Source: Gammaproteobacteria bacterium
GTDB taxonomy: Bacteria; Pseudomonadota; Gammaproteobacteria; HK1
Assembly: GCA_021773795.1 (NCBI GenBank)
Contig: JAJFJT010000022.1
Coordinates: 1-64,000 of the forward strand
Reading direction: 5' to 3'
DNA: 64,000 bases
Part shown: piece after piece, positions 16,940 through 28,735 of the stretch
Numbering within the stretch: position 1 is the first letter of the stretch
Layout: each line of letters begins with the position of its first letter
The notes under the pieces: model-generated
Databases searched by the model: none
What the model was told of the DNA's origin: nothing
What the model saw: the letters and a program-made list of their open reading frames with translations, nothing else
Program-made: the position numbers and the translations under genes

Positions 16940-17661
16940 GGTTTGGCCATGACTTTGACGTTGCCCTGATGCAAACCACATTCTTTCCTGGCCTCATCCT
17001 CCCACCACCAACGTCCCTCGCGCTCGTGCTGATTAGGCAGAGTGGGGCGTGTGCAGGGCTCGCAACCAATGCTGATAAAGCCCCGGGCATGCAAGTCGTT
17101 GAAGGGCACATCGTGCTCGTGGATATATTCCCACAGACGAGCAGAGCTCCAGTTGGCCAGCGGATTAAATTTGATCACCGGATGCCCGGCGGTAGAAAAG
17201 GCACGATCTTCCTGTACCTCCGGCAATGCCGCCCGGGTGCCCAGGCTCTGGTCACGGCGCTGACCGGTAATCCACGCATCCAGATGCGCCAATTTGTGCC
17301 GCAATGGCGCCACCTTACGGATGGCACAGCATTCCTGATGGCCATCCTGATAGAAACTGAACAGCCCTTTCTTCCGTACCAACGTCTCTACCGCCACGGC
17401 ATCGGGGCTAAGTAATTCCAGTTTCAGGCCATAATGCTCACGTACCGCTTCAAAATAACGGTAGGTCTCGGGGTGCAAACGCCCGGTGTCGAGGGAAAAG
17501 ACCGCAACCTTCGGATCGATGCGAGTCGCCATATCCACCAGTACCACATCCTCGGCACCACTGAAGGAGATGGCAATTTTTGGAAAGGCCCCAAGGGCCT
17601 GACCCAGGATCTCTTCGGGCTCACAGCCCGCCAGTCCCTTTGCCAGCCGCTTGAAGTTCAT
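16936..17661 (-). CDS. cysH: assimilatory APS reductase, iron-sulfur type
   Basis: The PP-loop nucleotide site is [10 protein letters not shown] (about 32-41). Four cysteines arranged as Cys111-Cys112 and Cys200-x-x-Cys203 are the [4Fe-4S] ligands of the APS-using enzymes, which E. coli PAPS reductase lacks. The catalytic cysteine is Cys228 in ECGLH. The protein should reduce adenylyl sulfate to sulfite and AMP in the cytoplasm. At 241 residues it is full length. It sits in the operon cysI, DUF934, cysH, CxxC protein, with 8 bases to the DUF934 gene upstream and an ATGA overlap downstream. Confidence 0.95.
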   Translation of the reverse strand: MNFKRLAKGLAGCEPEEILGQALGAFPKIAISFSGAEDVVLVDMATRIDPKVAVFSLDTGRLHPETYRYFEAVREHYGLKLELLSPDAVAVETLVRKKGLFSFYQDGHQECCAIRKVAPLRHKLAHLDAWITGQRRDQSLGTRAALPEVQEDRAFSTAGHPVIKFNPLANWSSARLWEYIHEHDVPFNDLHARGFISIGCEPCTRPTLPNQHEREGRWWWEDEARKECGLHQGNVKVMAKP

Positions 17662-17669
17662 ATCCGGAC

Positions 17670-18155
17670 CTAGCCCTGCTCGCGTCGGTGGAAGATCAGA
17701 GTCTCGTCGTCGGCCGCCGGCTGATAGCGCACGGAAACCTCACCAAAGGCCTGCAAGGCATCGTCGATATCGCGATCTTCACGGACTACGAAACTGTCGA
17801 TCCCACAACGCTGCATGAAGGACAGCTGGTCATGCTGGACATCGCCGGTAGCACGGATCTCGCCACTGTAGCCATGACGGGTCCGCAACAAACGCGCTTG
17901 GGTATAACCCCGGCCCTCGGTAATAGCCGGAAATTCCAGCACCAGCAAACTAATCTGCGCCAGGTCGGCGAGCAACTCGTCCAACTCATCCGCCGGCGCC
18001 AGACGCACGCCGATGTCGCCACGAGCACTGAGCGTATCCCGCTCTTCCAGCCAACGCTTCAGGCTAACGGTAACCGGCCCCTCCACCAAGGGCTCACCGT
18101 CGGACACATGCTGCCAGGTGTCTTCCTCGACCCTTTGATTACGGATGATCTGCAT
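17670..18155 (-). CDS. DUF934 family protein of the sulfite reductase operon, 161 aa
   Basis: The protein starts [12 protein letters not shown] at 18155 with AAGGAG a few bases upstream; the longer open frame to 18419 is only the shadow of cysI. It overlaps the cysI 3' end by 17 bases. The sequence has the DUF934 pattern: [18 protein letters not shown], a LVLEFP strand and [11 protein letters not shown]. In many Proteobacteria this gene lies between cysI and cysH and is treated as an accessory of assimilatory sulfite reduction, with no biochemical function shown. It is cytoplasmic, with no membrane segment or metal-binding cysteine cluster. Confidence 0.9.
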   Translation of the reverse strand: MQIIRNQRVEEDTWQHVSDGEPLVEGPVTVSLKRWLEERDTLSARGDIGVRLAPADELDELLADLAQISLLVLEFPAITEGRGYTQARLLRTRHGYSGEIRATGDVQHDQLSFMQRCGIDSFVVREDRDIDDALQAFGEVSVRYQPAADDETLIFHRREQG

Positions 18156-19800
18156 AAACACGCTCCTTAAAGGGGGCAATACCGGTTCTGCGAACGGTAT
18201 CGACAAAACGTTCACCTTCCTCACGTAACTCAACATAGAGCACGAGGATCTTTTCAATCGCATCAGCCACGCCATCGATGGGAATCGCCGGGCCAATGCG
18301 CCGGCCCAGGGCGGCGTCATTACCTGCCGAACCACCCATGGTGATCTGGTACCACTCGCTACCTTTCTTATCCACACCCAACAGGCCCAGATGGCCCACA
18401 TGGTGGTGACCACAGGCATTCATGCAGCCGGACATCTTCAGCTTCAGTTCGCCCAGATCATAGAGATAATCGAGGTCAGAAAATTTCTCGTTAATCTGCG
18501 CCGCCACCGGAATGGTACTGGCCTTGGCCAGTGCACAGAAATCGAGACCGGGACAGCAGATCATGTCGTTCAGGGTGCCAATGTTGGGAGTGGCCAACTC
18601 CAGCGCCTTGAGCCCTTCCCACAATGCCTGCAGAGAACCCTCGGCCACATCCGCCAACACCAGATTCTGCTCGTGGGTAGAACGCAGTTCACCAAAGCTG
18701 AAGCGCTCGGCGAGATCGGCGATGCCATCCATCTGGGCATCGGTGAGATCTCCCGGTGGCGCGCCAGGCGCCTTCACCGAAACGATGGCAATGCGGTAAC
18801 CCGCTACCTTGTGGGGACGGGTATTGCGCTTAACCCAACGGGCAAAGGACGGGTCTGCCGCCATCTGCTGCTCCAGCTCCGCTGCACCATTGCCCGCGGC
18901 CTGATAATCCGGCGGCGCAAAAAAGCCCTGCATGCGCTCGATCTCGGTAGTGGTCAACTCCAGCCCATCATCCCGGCTGAGCTCCCATTCCGCTTCCACC
19001 AACTTGCGGAAACGCTTGATACCCAGACTGCGCACCAGAATCTTGATACGTGCCTTGTTGTTATCATCACGGCGGCCAAGCTGGTTATAGACCCGCAAGA
19101 CGGCCTCGACGTAGGTGAGCAAGTGGCGTTTTTCGAGATATTCACGGATCACCTTGCCAACGATGGGGGTACGGCCCATGCCACCACCCACAAAGACCTT
19201 GAAGCCCACTTCGCCATTCTCGCCAGACACCAGCTCTAGGCCAATATCATGCAGACGAATAGCGGCACGATCCTCGGCAGCACCGGTGACGCCAATCTTG
19301 AATTTACGCGGCAACCAGCAAAACTCCGGATGCAGGGTGGACCACTGGCGCAGGATCTCGCAGTAGGGCCGTGGATCTTCCAACTCATCAGCCGCTACCC
19401 CGGCATACTGGTCGGCGGTGACGTTGCGCACCACGTTGCCCGAGGTCTGAATGGCGTGCATCTGCACCTTCGCCAGTTCCTCCATGATCTTCGCCACATC
19501 CTCCAGCTCCGGCCAGTTGAACTGAATATTCTGGCGGGTAGTGAAGTGGCCATAGCCACGGTCGTAGGTACGTGCGCAATGGGCCAGGGTGTGCATCTGC
19601 CGGGAGGAAAACAGGCCGTAAGGCACCGCGATGCGGAACATATAGGCATGAAGCTGGTAATACAGGCCATTGCGCAGGCGCAACTGGCGGAATTCCTCAT
19701 CGCTCAGCTTGCCGTCCAGGTGACGTCGCACCTGACCGCGAAACTGCGCAACGCGTTCATTGACCAGCGTCTGGTCATAATTATCATATCGATACATCAA
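18139..19800 (-). CDS. cysI: sulfite reductase hemoprotein (CysI-type)
   Basis: At 553 residues this is a single-chain siroheme/[4Fe-4S] reductase with the duplicated nitrite/sulfite reductase fold. The cluster ligands are in CCPGLDFC and SGCMNACG (C-x5-C and C-x3-C). The ferredoxin-like repeat has HFTTRQNIQFNW near residue 85. It should reduce sulfite to sulfide with six electrons in the cytoplasm. No CysJ flavoprotein is nearby, so ferredoxin is the likelier donor, as in other operons of the form cysI-DUF934-cysH. It is the first gene of the operon; a 17-bp palindrome lies 90 bases upstream. Confidence 0.93.
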   Translation of the reverse strand: MMYRYDNYDQTLVNERVAQFRGQVRRHLDGKLSDEEFRQLRLRNGLYYQLHAYMFRIAVPYGLFSSRQMHTLAHCARTYDRGYGHFTTRQNIQFNWPELEDVAKIMEELAKVQMHAIQTSGNVVRNVTADQYAGVAADELEDPRPYCEILRQWSTLHPEFCWLPRKFKIGVTGAAEDRAAIRLHDIGLELVSGENGEVGFKVFVGGGMGRTPIVGKVIREYLEKRHLLTYVEAVLRVYNQLGRRDDNNKARIKILVRSLGIKRFRKLVEAEWELSRDDGLELTTTEIERMQGFFAPPDYQAAGNGAAELEQQMAADPSFARWVKRNTRPHKVAGYRIAIVSVKAPGAPPGDLTDAQMDGIADLAERFSFGELRSTHEQNLVLADVAEGSLQALWEGLKALELATPNIGTLNDMICCPGLDFCALAKASTIPVAAQINEKFSDLDYLYDLGELKLKMSGCMNACGHHHVGHLGLLGVDKKGSEWYQITMGGSAGNDAALGRRIGPAIPIDGVADAIEKILVLYVELREEGERFVDTVRRTGIAPFKERVYADHP

Positions 19801-19889
19801 TACACCCCTGGGTCACATATCATCAGGTTGGATGGCCACTGTCTGGTGCCGGTAGAGCCTGACGAGCCAATGGCTACAAGGCCAAATAC

Positions 19890-19906
19890 CCTAGTAAAAC
19901 ACTAGG
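19890..19906. promoter_or_regulatory. palindromic operator candidate upstream of cysI
   Basis: CCTAGTAAAACACTAGG has perfect 6-bp arms around a 5-bp spacer; the flanking ATAC and GATA extend the symmetry. It lies about 90 bases upstream of the cysI start, in a place suited to control the sulfate-assimilation operon. The size and the ATA flanks recall sites of Rrf2-type regulators. This is inference; no such regulator gene is in the window. Confidence 0.4.
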
Positions 19907-20049
19907 ATAATACGCCTCCGCGGCCATGATGGGAAAATTTTAAGAAACGCCCACGCTTCAACGGCTTGTACAGCACTCAAAACGCTGGGATTGTACCCGC
20001 AAAGGGTCTCTCACGAAAGATTCGTGCCGCAGGAGAAACCCTGTGGACT

Positions 20050-20192
20050 TAAGGGTGCCTCTGGAAATTCAAGTTTCCACGCAAGGCAAGAGTAAAAAAG
20101 TTGATCGCAGCATTATAGTGAATATGTAAGCGAAGCTTTTTTTGCGAGAAACGCCGTATTGCGACGATAGCGTGTTTTTAGAGGGCCCCTTA
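20050..20192. repeat. 143-bp MITE-like inverted-repeat element, family C
   Basis: The ends are imperfect inverted repeats, TAAGGGTGCCTCTGGAAA at the left against AGAGGGCCCCTTA at the right. Inside is GCAAGGCAAGAG followed by GCGAAGC and TTTGCGAGAAACGCC. No ORF is present. Elements of this plan (TCTAAAAA-type ends with a CGAAGC/GCTTCG interior) are common as dispersed copies in Gammaproteobacteria. Confidence 0.5.
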
Positions 20193-20429
20193 TCTTGGTT
20201 CTATCCTTCGTCACCATAGTAATTTTCAGCATGCGCATCTCCCGGGAAAAGGGAAATAAAGGCCATCCGGCTCAGGCTACAGATAAAAACCCCATATAAT
20301 TTGTGGTTATCAATTAAAGTTTCGCCACTTCCCGCCGCTAGCACGAAGACATAAATAAATATTTAGACAGTCTGTCCAGGATAAATAGCATGGCCCCACG
20401 AACGCGGCCATGAAACAAGGAGGAACATT

Positions 20430-21458
20430 TTGCCCGCCCAAACCACCCATGCTGAAGCAGCCCAAACCCTGCGCCTGGCACTCCCACTCATGTCCCAACA
20501 TGGGGTTCCCGCAACCCCATCCCATTACGCCGTATTTTATAATTATGTTGCAGGGTTTGATCCGGCACTGAAAGAAGCCTTCGATCAAAGCGTTGCCGCC
20601 GACGAACCCATTACCGAGGCCCTGAGCGAAGATTTATACCGGCGCTTTCTCTGTGGTGGTGGGGAAGAACGCATCAGTCAGGTCAACGAAGCCATGTGCA
20701 AGATGTTGCTTGAAATTAGCAGCCTGGTGAAAACCGCAGGTGGCGATGCCTCTACATATGGTGGCGCCATAGCGAAAATCTCCGAGAGCATCCAGCAGAG
20801 CCCCGATGAAACAGACTTCAAGCGTGCCCTTGATGAACTCTCCCAAGCCACCCTCGTCATGCAGACCTCAAGCAGCTCCCTCCAGCAGCGCCTTAGTAAC
20901 AGCCTGGCGGAAAGCAACGCCCTGCGCAATGAGCTCGATACAGCCAAACAAGAAGCGGTGACCGACCCGCTTACCGGGCTGGCCAATCGTAAAGCCTTCG
21001 ATCTGCGTATGAAGGAATTGTCCGCCACCACCGATGGGGCCAGCAGCTACTGCCTGGTGATGGCCGACATTGATAAATTCAAGCGTATTAATGACACCTA
21101 TGGACACCTGTTGGGCGACAAGGTCATTAAATACCTTGCCCGAATCCTCAAGGACTCGGTCAAGGGTCACGATCTGGTGTGTCGCTATGGGGGCGAGGAA
21201 TTTGCCATCCTGCTACCCGATACCCCACTCAGCGGCGCGCTGACAGTAGCGGAGTCCATCCGTGCCAGTGTAGAAAAAGGACGCCTGGTAAAAAGTGGTA
21301 CCCGCGAGTCTATTGGCACCGTCACCGTTTCCCTGGGCGCCGCTCTCCACCGCCCTGGAGAGGATGCCGATGCCCTGATTGCGCGGGCCGATGCCGCCCT
21401 CTACCGTGCCAAGGAAACCGGCCGCAATCGGGTTCAGGCGGAAAAAGCAGCCTCCTGA
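20430..21458 (+). CDS. diguanylate cyclase with GGDEF domain, 342 aa
   Basis: The N-terminal half (about residues 1-165) is all-helical with a predicted coiled coil near 130-170 and no membrane segment. The C-terminal half is a GGDEF domain with TDPLTGLANRKAF, MADIDKFKRIND and an active-site GGEEF motif. It should make c-di-GMP in the cytoplasm. The start is a TTG at 20430, chosen because AAGGAGG stands six bases ahead and no nearer ATG or GTG fits. The N-terminal region HGVPATPSHYAVFYNYVAG is typical of a group of soluble DGCs seen in Pseudomonas and relatives. It may be a single-gene unit; an inverted repeat separates it from moxR. Confidence 0.92.
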   Translation: MPAQTTHAEAAQTLRLALPLMSQHGVPATPSHYAVFYNYVAGFDPALKEAFDQSVAADEPITEALSEDLYRRFLCGGGEERISQVNEAMCKMLLEISSLVKTAGGDASTYGGAIAKISESIQQSPDETDFKRALDELSQATLVMQTSSSSLQQRLSNSLAESNALRNELDTAKQEAVTDPLTGLANRKAFDLRMKELSATTDGASSYCLVMADIDKFKRINDTYGHLLGDKVIKYLARILKDSVKGHDLVCRYGGEEFAILLPDTPLSGALTVAESIRASVEKGRLVKSGTRESIGTVTVSLGAALHRPGEDADALIARADAALYRAKETGRNRVQAEKAAS

Positions 21459-21497
21459 GGCGCTACTTCTAGCGTAGCAAAGCGCTAGATACAGGCG

Positions 21498-21528
21498 CTA
21501 TCATGGCGGCAGTACGCAGCCATGATAG
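21498..21528. promoter_or_regulatory. perfect 10-bp inverted repeat before moxR
   Basis: CTATCATGGC (21498-21507) pairs with GCCATGATAG (21519-21528) around an 11-base loop. It ends just before the AAGGGGA ribosome site (21529-21535) of moxR and lies 40 bases after the diguanylate cyclase stop. There is no T run, so it is more likely an operator or a leader hairpin than a terminator. Confidence 0.45.
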
Positions 21529-21540
21529 AAGGGGACTCCC

Positions 21541-22494
21541 GTGCACTTTGGCCTGACTGCCACCATTGAAGATCCTGAAACCTGTGAGCTGCTGGAGCGG
21601 ATAGTCCAGCAAGTAAGCACCGTGGTGCTGGGTAAAGAACACGCCACCCGGCTCTCTCTTGCTTGCCTGCTGGCCCAGGGCCATCTGCTCATAGAGGACA
21701 TTCCCGGGGTCGGCAAAACCACTCTTGCACACACGCTAGCCCAGGTACTTGGTCTGGGCTTCCAACGCATCCAGTTCACCAGTGATTTATTGCCCGCCGA
21801 TATCCTCGGGGTGTCGATTTATGATCGCGAGGCTGTCACATTCAAGTTTCATCCGGGGCCGATCTTTGCTGAGCTTATACTCGCCGACGAGGTCAACCGA
21901 GCCACCCCAAAAGCCCAGAGTGCGCTGCTGGAGGCCATGGAGGAAGGGCAAGTTACCCACGAAGGCGAGACCCGCCGTCTGCCCGAGGCCTTCTTCGTCA
22001 TCGCCACTCAAAATCCCTCTCACCAGATCGGCACCTTTCCACTACCGGAATCCCAGCTTGATCGCTTTCTCATGCGCGTGGATCTCGGTTATCCAGGAAG
22101 ATCTGCGGAGCGGGCACTGCTGCAGGGGAGCGATCGGCGTGCACTGATCCACACGCTTGAACCGGTCCTGGATGTGGCCCGCCTCATGGCCCTCCAGCGC
22201 CAGACCCACGAGATCCACGCCAGCGAGGCGTTGCTCGATTATCTCCAGGCCTTGCTCGACTATTCCCGCAATGCCCCGGAATTTCACACCGGCCTGTCGC
22301 CACGAGCGGGTCTGGCCCTACTCCACAGTGCCCAGGCCTGGGCGCTGATGGCCGGACGGACTCACCTGCTGCCAGAAGATCTCCAGGCAATCCTGCCGGC
22401 AGCAACCAATCATCGCCTGCGCTGGGCGAGCAATGTCCAAGGCACGGATAGCAGTGCCTCAGCTCATCTGCTGGCACAAGTGGCCATCCCCTAG
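21541..22494 (+). CDS. MoxR-type AAA+ ATPase, 317 aa
   Basis: The Walker A loop PGVGKTT (about residues 56-62), Walker B LILADEVNRA, sensor 1 FFVIATQNPS and the DRFLMRVDLGYP segment define the MoxR group of AAA+ chaperones. These soluble ATPases assist assembly or metal insertion of partner proteins, usually encoded beside a DUF58 protein, as here. The GTG at 21541 is the start, with AAGGGGA at a good distance. It is the first gene of a three-gene operon: the next start is 17 bases away and the third overlaps the second. The exact client is not known. Confidence 0.93.
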   Translation: MHFGLTATIEDPETCELLERIVQQVSTVVLGKEHATRLSLACLLAQGHLLIEDIPGVGKTTLAHTLAQVLGLGFQRIQFTSDLLPADILGVSIYDREAVTFKFHPGPIFAELILADEVNRATPKAQSALLEAMEEGQVTHEGETRRLPEAFFVIATQNPSHQIGTFPLPESQLDRFLMRVDLGYPGRSAERALLQGSDRRALIHTLEPVLDVARLMALQRQTHEIHASEALLDYLQALLDYSRNAPEFHTGLSPRAGLALLHSAQAWALMAGRTHLLPEDLQAILPAATNHRLRWASNVQGTDSSASAHLLAQVAIP

Positions 22495-22511
22495 CGGGCT
22501 GTCACAGGGCT

Positions 22512-23429
22512 ATGCAGGAGCCACTGCCAGGGACCCGCCTGTATATATTGCCCACTGGCAACGGCCTGCTGTTTGCCATGGCGCTGCTGGTCATGCTGCT
22601 CGGCGCCATCAATTACGATAGCGGACTCGGCTATCTCTTCACCTTTTTACTCACCGGCCTGGCGCTGGTAACCATCCTCCACACTCACCGCAACCTCACC
22701 GGCGTACAGCTGCGCACCGCTGATGCAGCCCCGGTCTTTGCCGGTGAACCCGCCATCTTCCAACTTTGCCTCGACAATCACACAGACCAGCCCCGCCAGG
22801 ATATACGTATCCGTATCCAGACCAGGCCGGCACCTGTTCATTCGTCTCGCAGTGCCCCCATCTCCCTGGATGCAGGTTTGCGAAATATCGAACTGCCACT
22901 CCCTACTCATCGCCGTGGCTGGCTGAGACTAAAGCAGCCACGGCTATCGAGCACTTTTCCACTGGGATTATTTCGGGCCTGGACCCAGCCCTCCATGGAA
23001 CCGACCTACCTGGTCTATCCACCACCCCATGGGTCGCTGGCGCTGCCTTCCCCACGGGGCGGTGCTGGCAGCGAGCGCAGGGGGGAATCCGGGGGCGATG
23101 AAGACTTCTCCGGATTTCGCGAACACCAGCGAGGTGACTCGCCACGCCAGATTCACTGGAAGGCCGTGGCCCGCGAACAGGGGATGCCGGTAAAACTCTT
23201 TTCCGGCGCTCAGCCCCGGGAGCTGGACCTGTGTTGGGAAGATGTGCCACTGGCCGATTCTGAACAGCGCCTGGCACAGCTTTGCCGCTGGATCCTGGAG
23301 GCGGAGAAACAGGGATATAGCTACCGTCTCAAGCTACCCGACAGCCAGAGCGTGGCGGGCAATGGCAACGCGCATCAGCATGCCTGCCTGAAAATGTTGG
23401 CCCTGTATCCGGCATCAGACGAATCATGA
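22512..23429 (+). CDS. DUF58 membrane protein, 305 aa
   Basis: Two close hydrophobic helices at about residues 16-58 anchor the protein. The rest is a soluble domain with the DUF58 core: RGWLRLKQPRL, FPLGLFRAW, and the signature GDEDFSGFREHQRGDSPRQIHWKAVAR. DUF58 proteins lie next to MoxR ATPases in many bacteria and are thought to be MoxR partners; their chemistry is not known. The stop overlaps the next start as ATGA (23426-23429), so the operon is translationally coupled. Confidence 0.9.
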   Translation: MQEPLPGTRLYILPTGNGLLFAMALLVMLLGAINYDSGLGYLFTFLLTGLALVTILHTHRNLTGVQLRTADAAPVFAGEPAIFQLCLDNHTDQPRQDIRIRIQTRPAPVHSSRSAPISLDAGLRNIELPLPTHRRGWLRLKQPRLSSTFPLGLFRAWTQPSMEPTYLVYPPPHGSLALPSPRGGAGSERRGESGGDEDFSGFREHQRGDSPRQIHWKAVAREQGMPVKLFSGAQPRELDLCWEDVPLADSEQRLAQLCRWILEAEKQGYSYRLKLPDSQSVAGNGNAHQHACLKMLALYPASDES

Positions 23430-25387
23430 CTCTGGTACAACAACAGCCGCCATCAGCCGCTCAAATGCACTGGCTATGTGCCTCCATGGCGTTGGTCATT
23501 GTGCCGCATCTCACACGGCTACCCCTATGGGCGGGCATCAGCTTTGCTTTGCTGGCGCTATGGCGCCTGGGCATAGCCCATGGCCACATCACCCGGCCAG
23601 CGCGCTGGCTGCGGGTGTTTCTGGTGCTGGCCATTCTGCCCGCGGTCTACTTGAGTCAAGGCACCCTGTTCGGGCGCAGCGCCGGACTCACCCTGCTCAC
23701 CGCCCTGGCCGGCATGAAATTACTGGAAACCCGCTGTCCACGAGATGCCTACGTGGTCACCCTGCTTGGTTTCTTTCTGGTAATTACTCACTTTCTCTAC
23801 CAGCAAAATATCGCTATCGGCCTCTATATGCTGCTTGTCGTGGTTCTCATCACCGCCACCCTGATGACCATCCACGGACACGGGATGAGCCTGACGCCTA
23901 TCCGGCGCCTTCGCTACGCCGGCATTCTGGTGCTGCAGGCCTTTCCCATCGCGCTGCTACTTTTTCTTCTCTTCCCACGCCTCCCCGGTCCGTTGTGGGG
24001 CCTGCCCAAAGATGCCTACAGCGCAGTCACGGGCCTCGGCGAGACCATGAGCCCCGGCAGTGTCAGCCGCCTGGGTTTATCGAATGCAGTGGCCTTTCGG
24101 GTTGAGTTCGAAGGGCCGCCACCGCCAACGGCGGCACAGTACTGGCGCGGGCCGGTGCTATGGAACACCGATGGCCGTACCTGGACGGGTGGTACCCGTG
24201 GACCCACCCACCGCCTGAGCCAAGGCAATGGCGACGGCAATGGAATTCACTACACCGTCACCTTGGAACCACACCATCAGCGCTGGCTATTTGCCCTGGA
24301 TCTGCCCGTCAGCACCCCCCACGGCAGCGTTATCAATGAGGACTTTCAGCTGTTTAAGCGCAAACAGATACGCCGGCGCCTACGCTATCGCGCCCACTCA
24401 CGCCTCGATCAGCGGCCCCGCAACATCTCCACCCTCAGCGCTGCACGCGCCCTCGCCTTGCCCAATGGCGCCCATCCCGCCAGCCGGGCTCTGGCACAAC
24501 GCTGGCGCCAGGAAAGCGATACTGAACAAGCCTATATTCAACGGGTGCTGGCACATTTTCGTCAACAACCTTTTTACTACACCCTCAGGCCACCGCGCCT
24601 TGCTGGCGATACGGTGGATGAATTCATGTTTTCCAGCCGCCGCGGTTTTTGTGAGCACTATGCTGCCGCCTTCACCGTCTTCATGCGTGCCGCCGGCATC
24701 CCCGCACGTATCGTCACCGGCTATCAGGGCGGGGAATACAATCCGGTGGGGGAATATCTCATCGTCCGCCAGCGCGATGCCCATGCCTGGGTAGAGCTCT
24801 GGCAGGCCGATCAGGGCTGGATACGAGTGGATCCCACCGCAGCGGTCTCGCCCTCGCGCATTGAACTTGGCATGGACGCCACCATACCCCAAGCCCTTGG
24901 GCCACCGCTGCTCGGGCTCGCTGACAATGCCGCCGCACGCGAGCTATGGCGCAATTTCCGCCAAAGCTGGGATGCGCTCAACAATGGCTGGAATCAGTGG
25001 GTGCTAGGCTACGGCATGGAACGCCAACGCCAGCTACTGGCGCGCATCCATATTGATTCGCGCGAGCTCACAGACATCGCCATAGCACTGATAGTCTCCA
25101 TCACCCTGAGCCTTGGCCTTCTCGCCCTGTGGCTGTGGCGACGCCGCGCCCCGAGCGATCCGGTACTGCGTCTGTATGGGCGCTTCTGTCACAAACTAAA
25201 ACGACGCCATATTGTGCGTGGTCCTACCGAAGGACCACTGGATTATTGCCAACGGCTGGTCCGCGAGCACCCCCGGTTTGCCACCGAGGTCACGGAGATC
25301 AGCCGTCTCTACATGGATCTCCGCTATGGTTCAAAACAGGTGGACATCGGCCTGCTACGACGGGCTGTGAAAGCCTTTCGCCCTTAA
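23426..25387 (+). CDS. TgpA-like transglutaminase-domain membrane protein, 653 aa
   Basis: The N-terminal part (about residues 15-190) has about six membrane helices (DUF3488). A periplasmic transglutaminase-like domain follows (about 330-480) with the catalytic cysteine in RRGFCEHYAAAFTVFMRAAGIPARIVTGYQGGE, the histidine in DAHAWVELW and the aspartate in WIRVDPTAAV. A further helix near 555-575 and a short cytoplasmic tail complete it. The layout matches Pseudomonas TgpA, a periplasmic transglutaminase reported to be essential there. It works with the MoxR and DUF58 genes in the same operon, probably in the inner membrane; the substrate is unknown. Confidence 0.93.
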   Translation: MTLVQQQPPSAAQMHWLCASMALVIVPHLTRLPLWAGISFALLALWRLGIAHGHITRPARWLRVFLVLAILPAVYLSQGTLFGRSAGLTLLTALAGMKLLETRCPRDAYVVTLLGFFLVITHFLYQQNIAIGLYMLLVVVLITATLMTIHGHGMSLTPIRRLRYAGILVLQAFPIALLLFLLFPRLPGPLWGLPKDAYSAVTGLGETMSPGSVSRLGLSNAVAFRVEFEGPPPPTAAQYWRGPVLWNTDGRTWTGGTRGPTHRLSQGNGDGNGIHYTVTLEPHHQRWLFALDLPVSTPHGSVINEDFQLFKRKQIRRRLRYRAHSRLDQRPRNISTLSAARALALPNGAHPASRALAQRWRQESDTEQAYIQRVLAHFRQQPFYYTLRPPRLAGDTVDEFMFSSRRGFCEHYAAAFTVFMRAAGIPARIVTGYQGGEYNPVGEYLIVRQRDAHAWVELWQADQGWIRVDPTAAVSPSRIELGMDATIPQALGPPLLGLADNAAARELWRNFRQSWDALNNGWNQWVLGYGMERQRQLLARIHIDSRELTDIAIALIVSITLSLGLLALWLWRRRAPSDPVLRLYGRFCHKLKRRHIVRGPTEGPLDYCQRLVREHPRFATEVTEISRLYMDLRYGSKQVDIGLLRRAVKAFRP

Positions 25388-25475
25388 CCGCGAACCAACT
25401 TTCCCCGGCACGCTGCTATACTACGACGCTAGACTACGGCGCCGGGCGAACTAGCCCCTACAGGGAGTGCAGACT

Positions 25476-26132
25476 ATGCGATCCATCCTGATTCTTAACC
25501 CCAAGGGTGGCTGCGGGAAAACCACCATCGCCACCAACCTCTCGGCCCACTACGCACTCCGAGGCCACTCGGTGGTGCTGGTAGATTTCGACCCCCAGGG
25601 TTCCTCCATGGATTGGCTCGCCGTACGACCGGAAGATCGTCCACCCATACGAGGTATTGCCGGCTGGGAAAGGCCGGTGCGGATTCCCAAGGGTACAGAT
25701 TACGCCATCCTCGATGCCCCGGCCGGAATTCACGGTCGTAGCCTGTCCAATCTGCTGCGCCGGGTACAAACCGTAGTGATACCGGTATTGCCCTCACCCA
25801 TCGATCTGCGTGCGGTGGAACATTTTCAGGCGGAACTGATGCATCTGGGTGGGGTACTGCGCAAAAAGGTGAAAATCACCACCATCGCCAACCGGGTGCG
25901 GGAAAACTCCCATACCCGTGAAATTCTGGAAGATTATTTGCGCTCCCTGAAGCTCCCCGAGGGACGCAAGCTGCCCTTTAGTACCTATCTGCGCAACAGT
26001 TATATCTACCTCAAGGCCGCAGAGCGGGGACTGGGCATCTGCGAACTGGCGCCCTCTCTGACCGTCCATGAACTGGAGCTCTGGAAACCCCTGATTCGCT
26101 GGTTAAACAGCCGCTGGAGCCTACCGGCATAA
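25476..26132 (+). CDS. solitary ParA-family ATPase, 218 aa
   Basis: The protein begins MRSILILNPKGGCGKTT, with the deviant Walker A lysine pattern KGGCGKTT of the ParA/MinD superfamily, followed by VVLVDFDPQGSSMDWL and the switch region AILDAPAG. GGGAG sits eight bases before the ATG at 25476; an in-frame GTG at 25467 would add three residues. No parB, parS-like gene or known cargo gene is adjacent: it lies between tgpA and leuS. Such single ParA proteins place protein complexes or microcompartments on the nucleoid, but no cargo can be named here. Confidence 0.9.
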   Translation: MRSILILNPKGGCGKTTIATNLSAHYALRGHSVVLVDFDPQGSSMDWLAVRPEDRPPIRGIAGWERPVRIPKGTDYAILDAPAGIHGRSLSNLLRRVQTVVIPVLPSPIDLRAVEHFQAELMHLGGVLRKKVKITTIANRVRENSHTREILEDYLRSLKLPEGRKLPFSTYLRNSYIYLKAAERGLGICELAPSLTVHELELWKPLIRWLNSRWSLPA

Positions 26133-28712
<2,580 letters not shown>

Positions 28713-28735
28713 ATCGACACAGGACGCTCGCGCTC

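Larger units (their letters stand above)
19801..20429. other. 630-bp divergent intergenic region
   Basis: This stretch separates cysI (minus) from the diguanylate cyclase (plus). It holds a palindrome at 19890-19906, several short hairpins around 20000-20045, and the element at 20050-20192. From 20193 to 20429 I see only AT-rich upstream sequence and the AAGGAGG ribosome site at 20417-20423. I found no riboswitch consensus, small gene or tRNA. Confidence 0.6.

Noticed and set aside
18156-18419. Upstream extension of the DUF934 gene
   Set aside because: Lies wholly within cysI in another frame; AAGGAG and the family start are at 18155.
18391-19239. 282-residue open frame opposite to cysI
   Set aside because: Shadow of cysI; no domain.
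19990-20049. Possible riboswitch ahead of the repeat in the cysI spacer
   Set aside because: Short hairpins are seen, but none of the glycine, SAM, TPP, cobalamin or c-di-GMP consensus parts fits on either strand.
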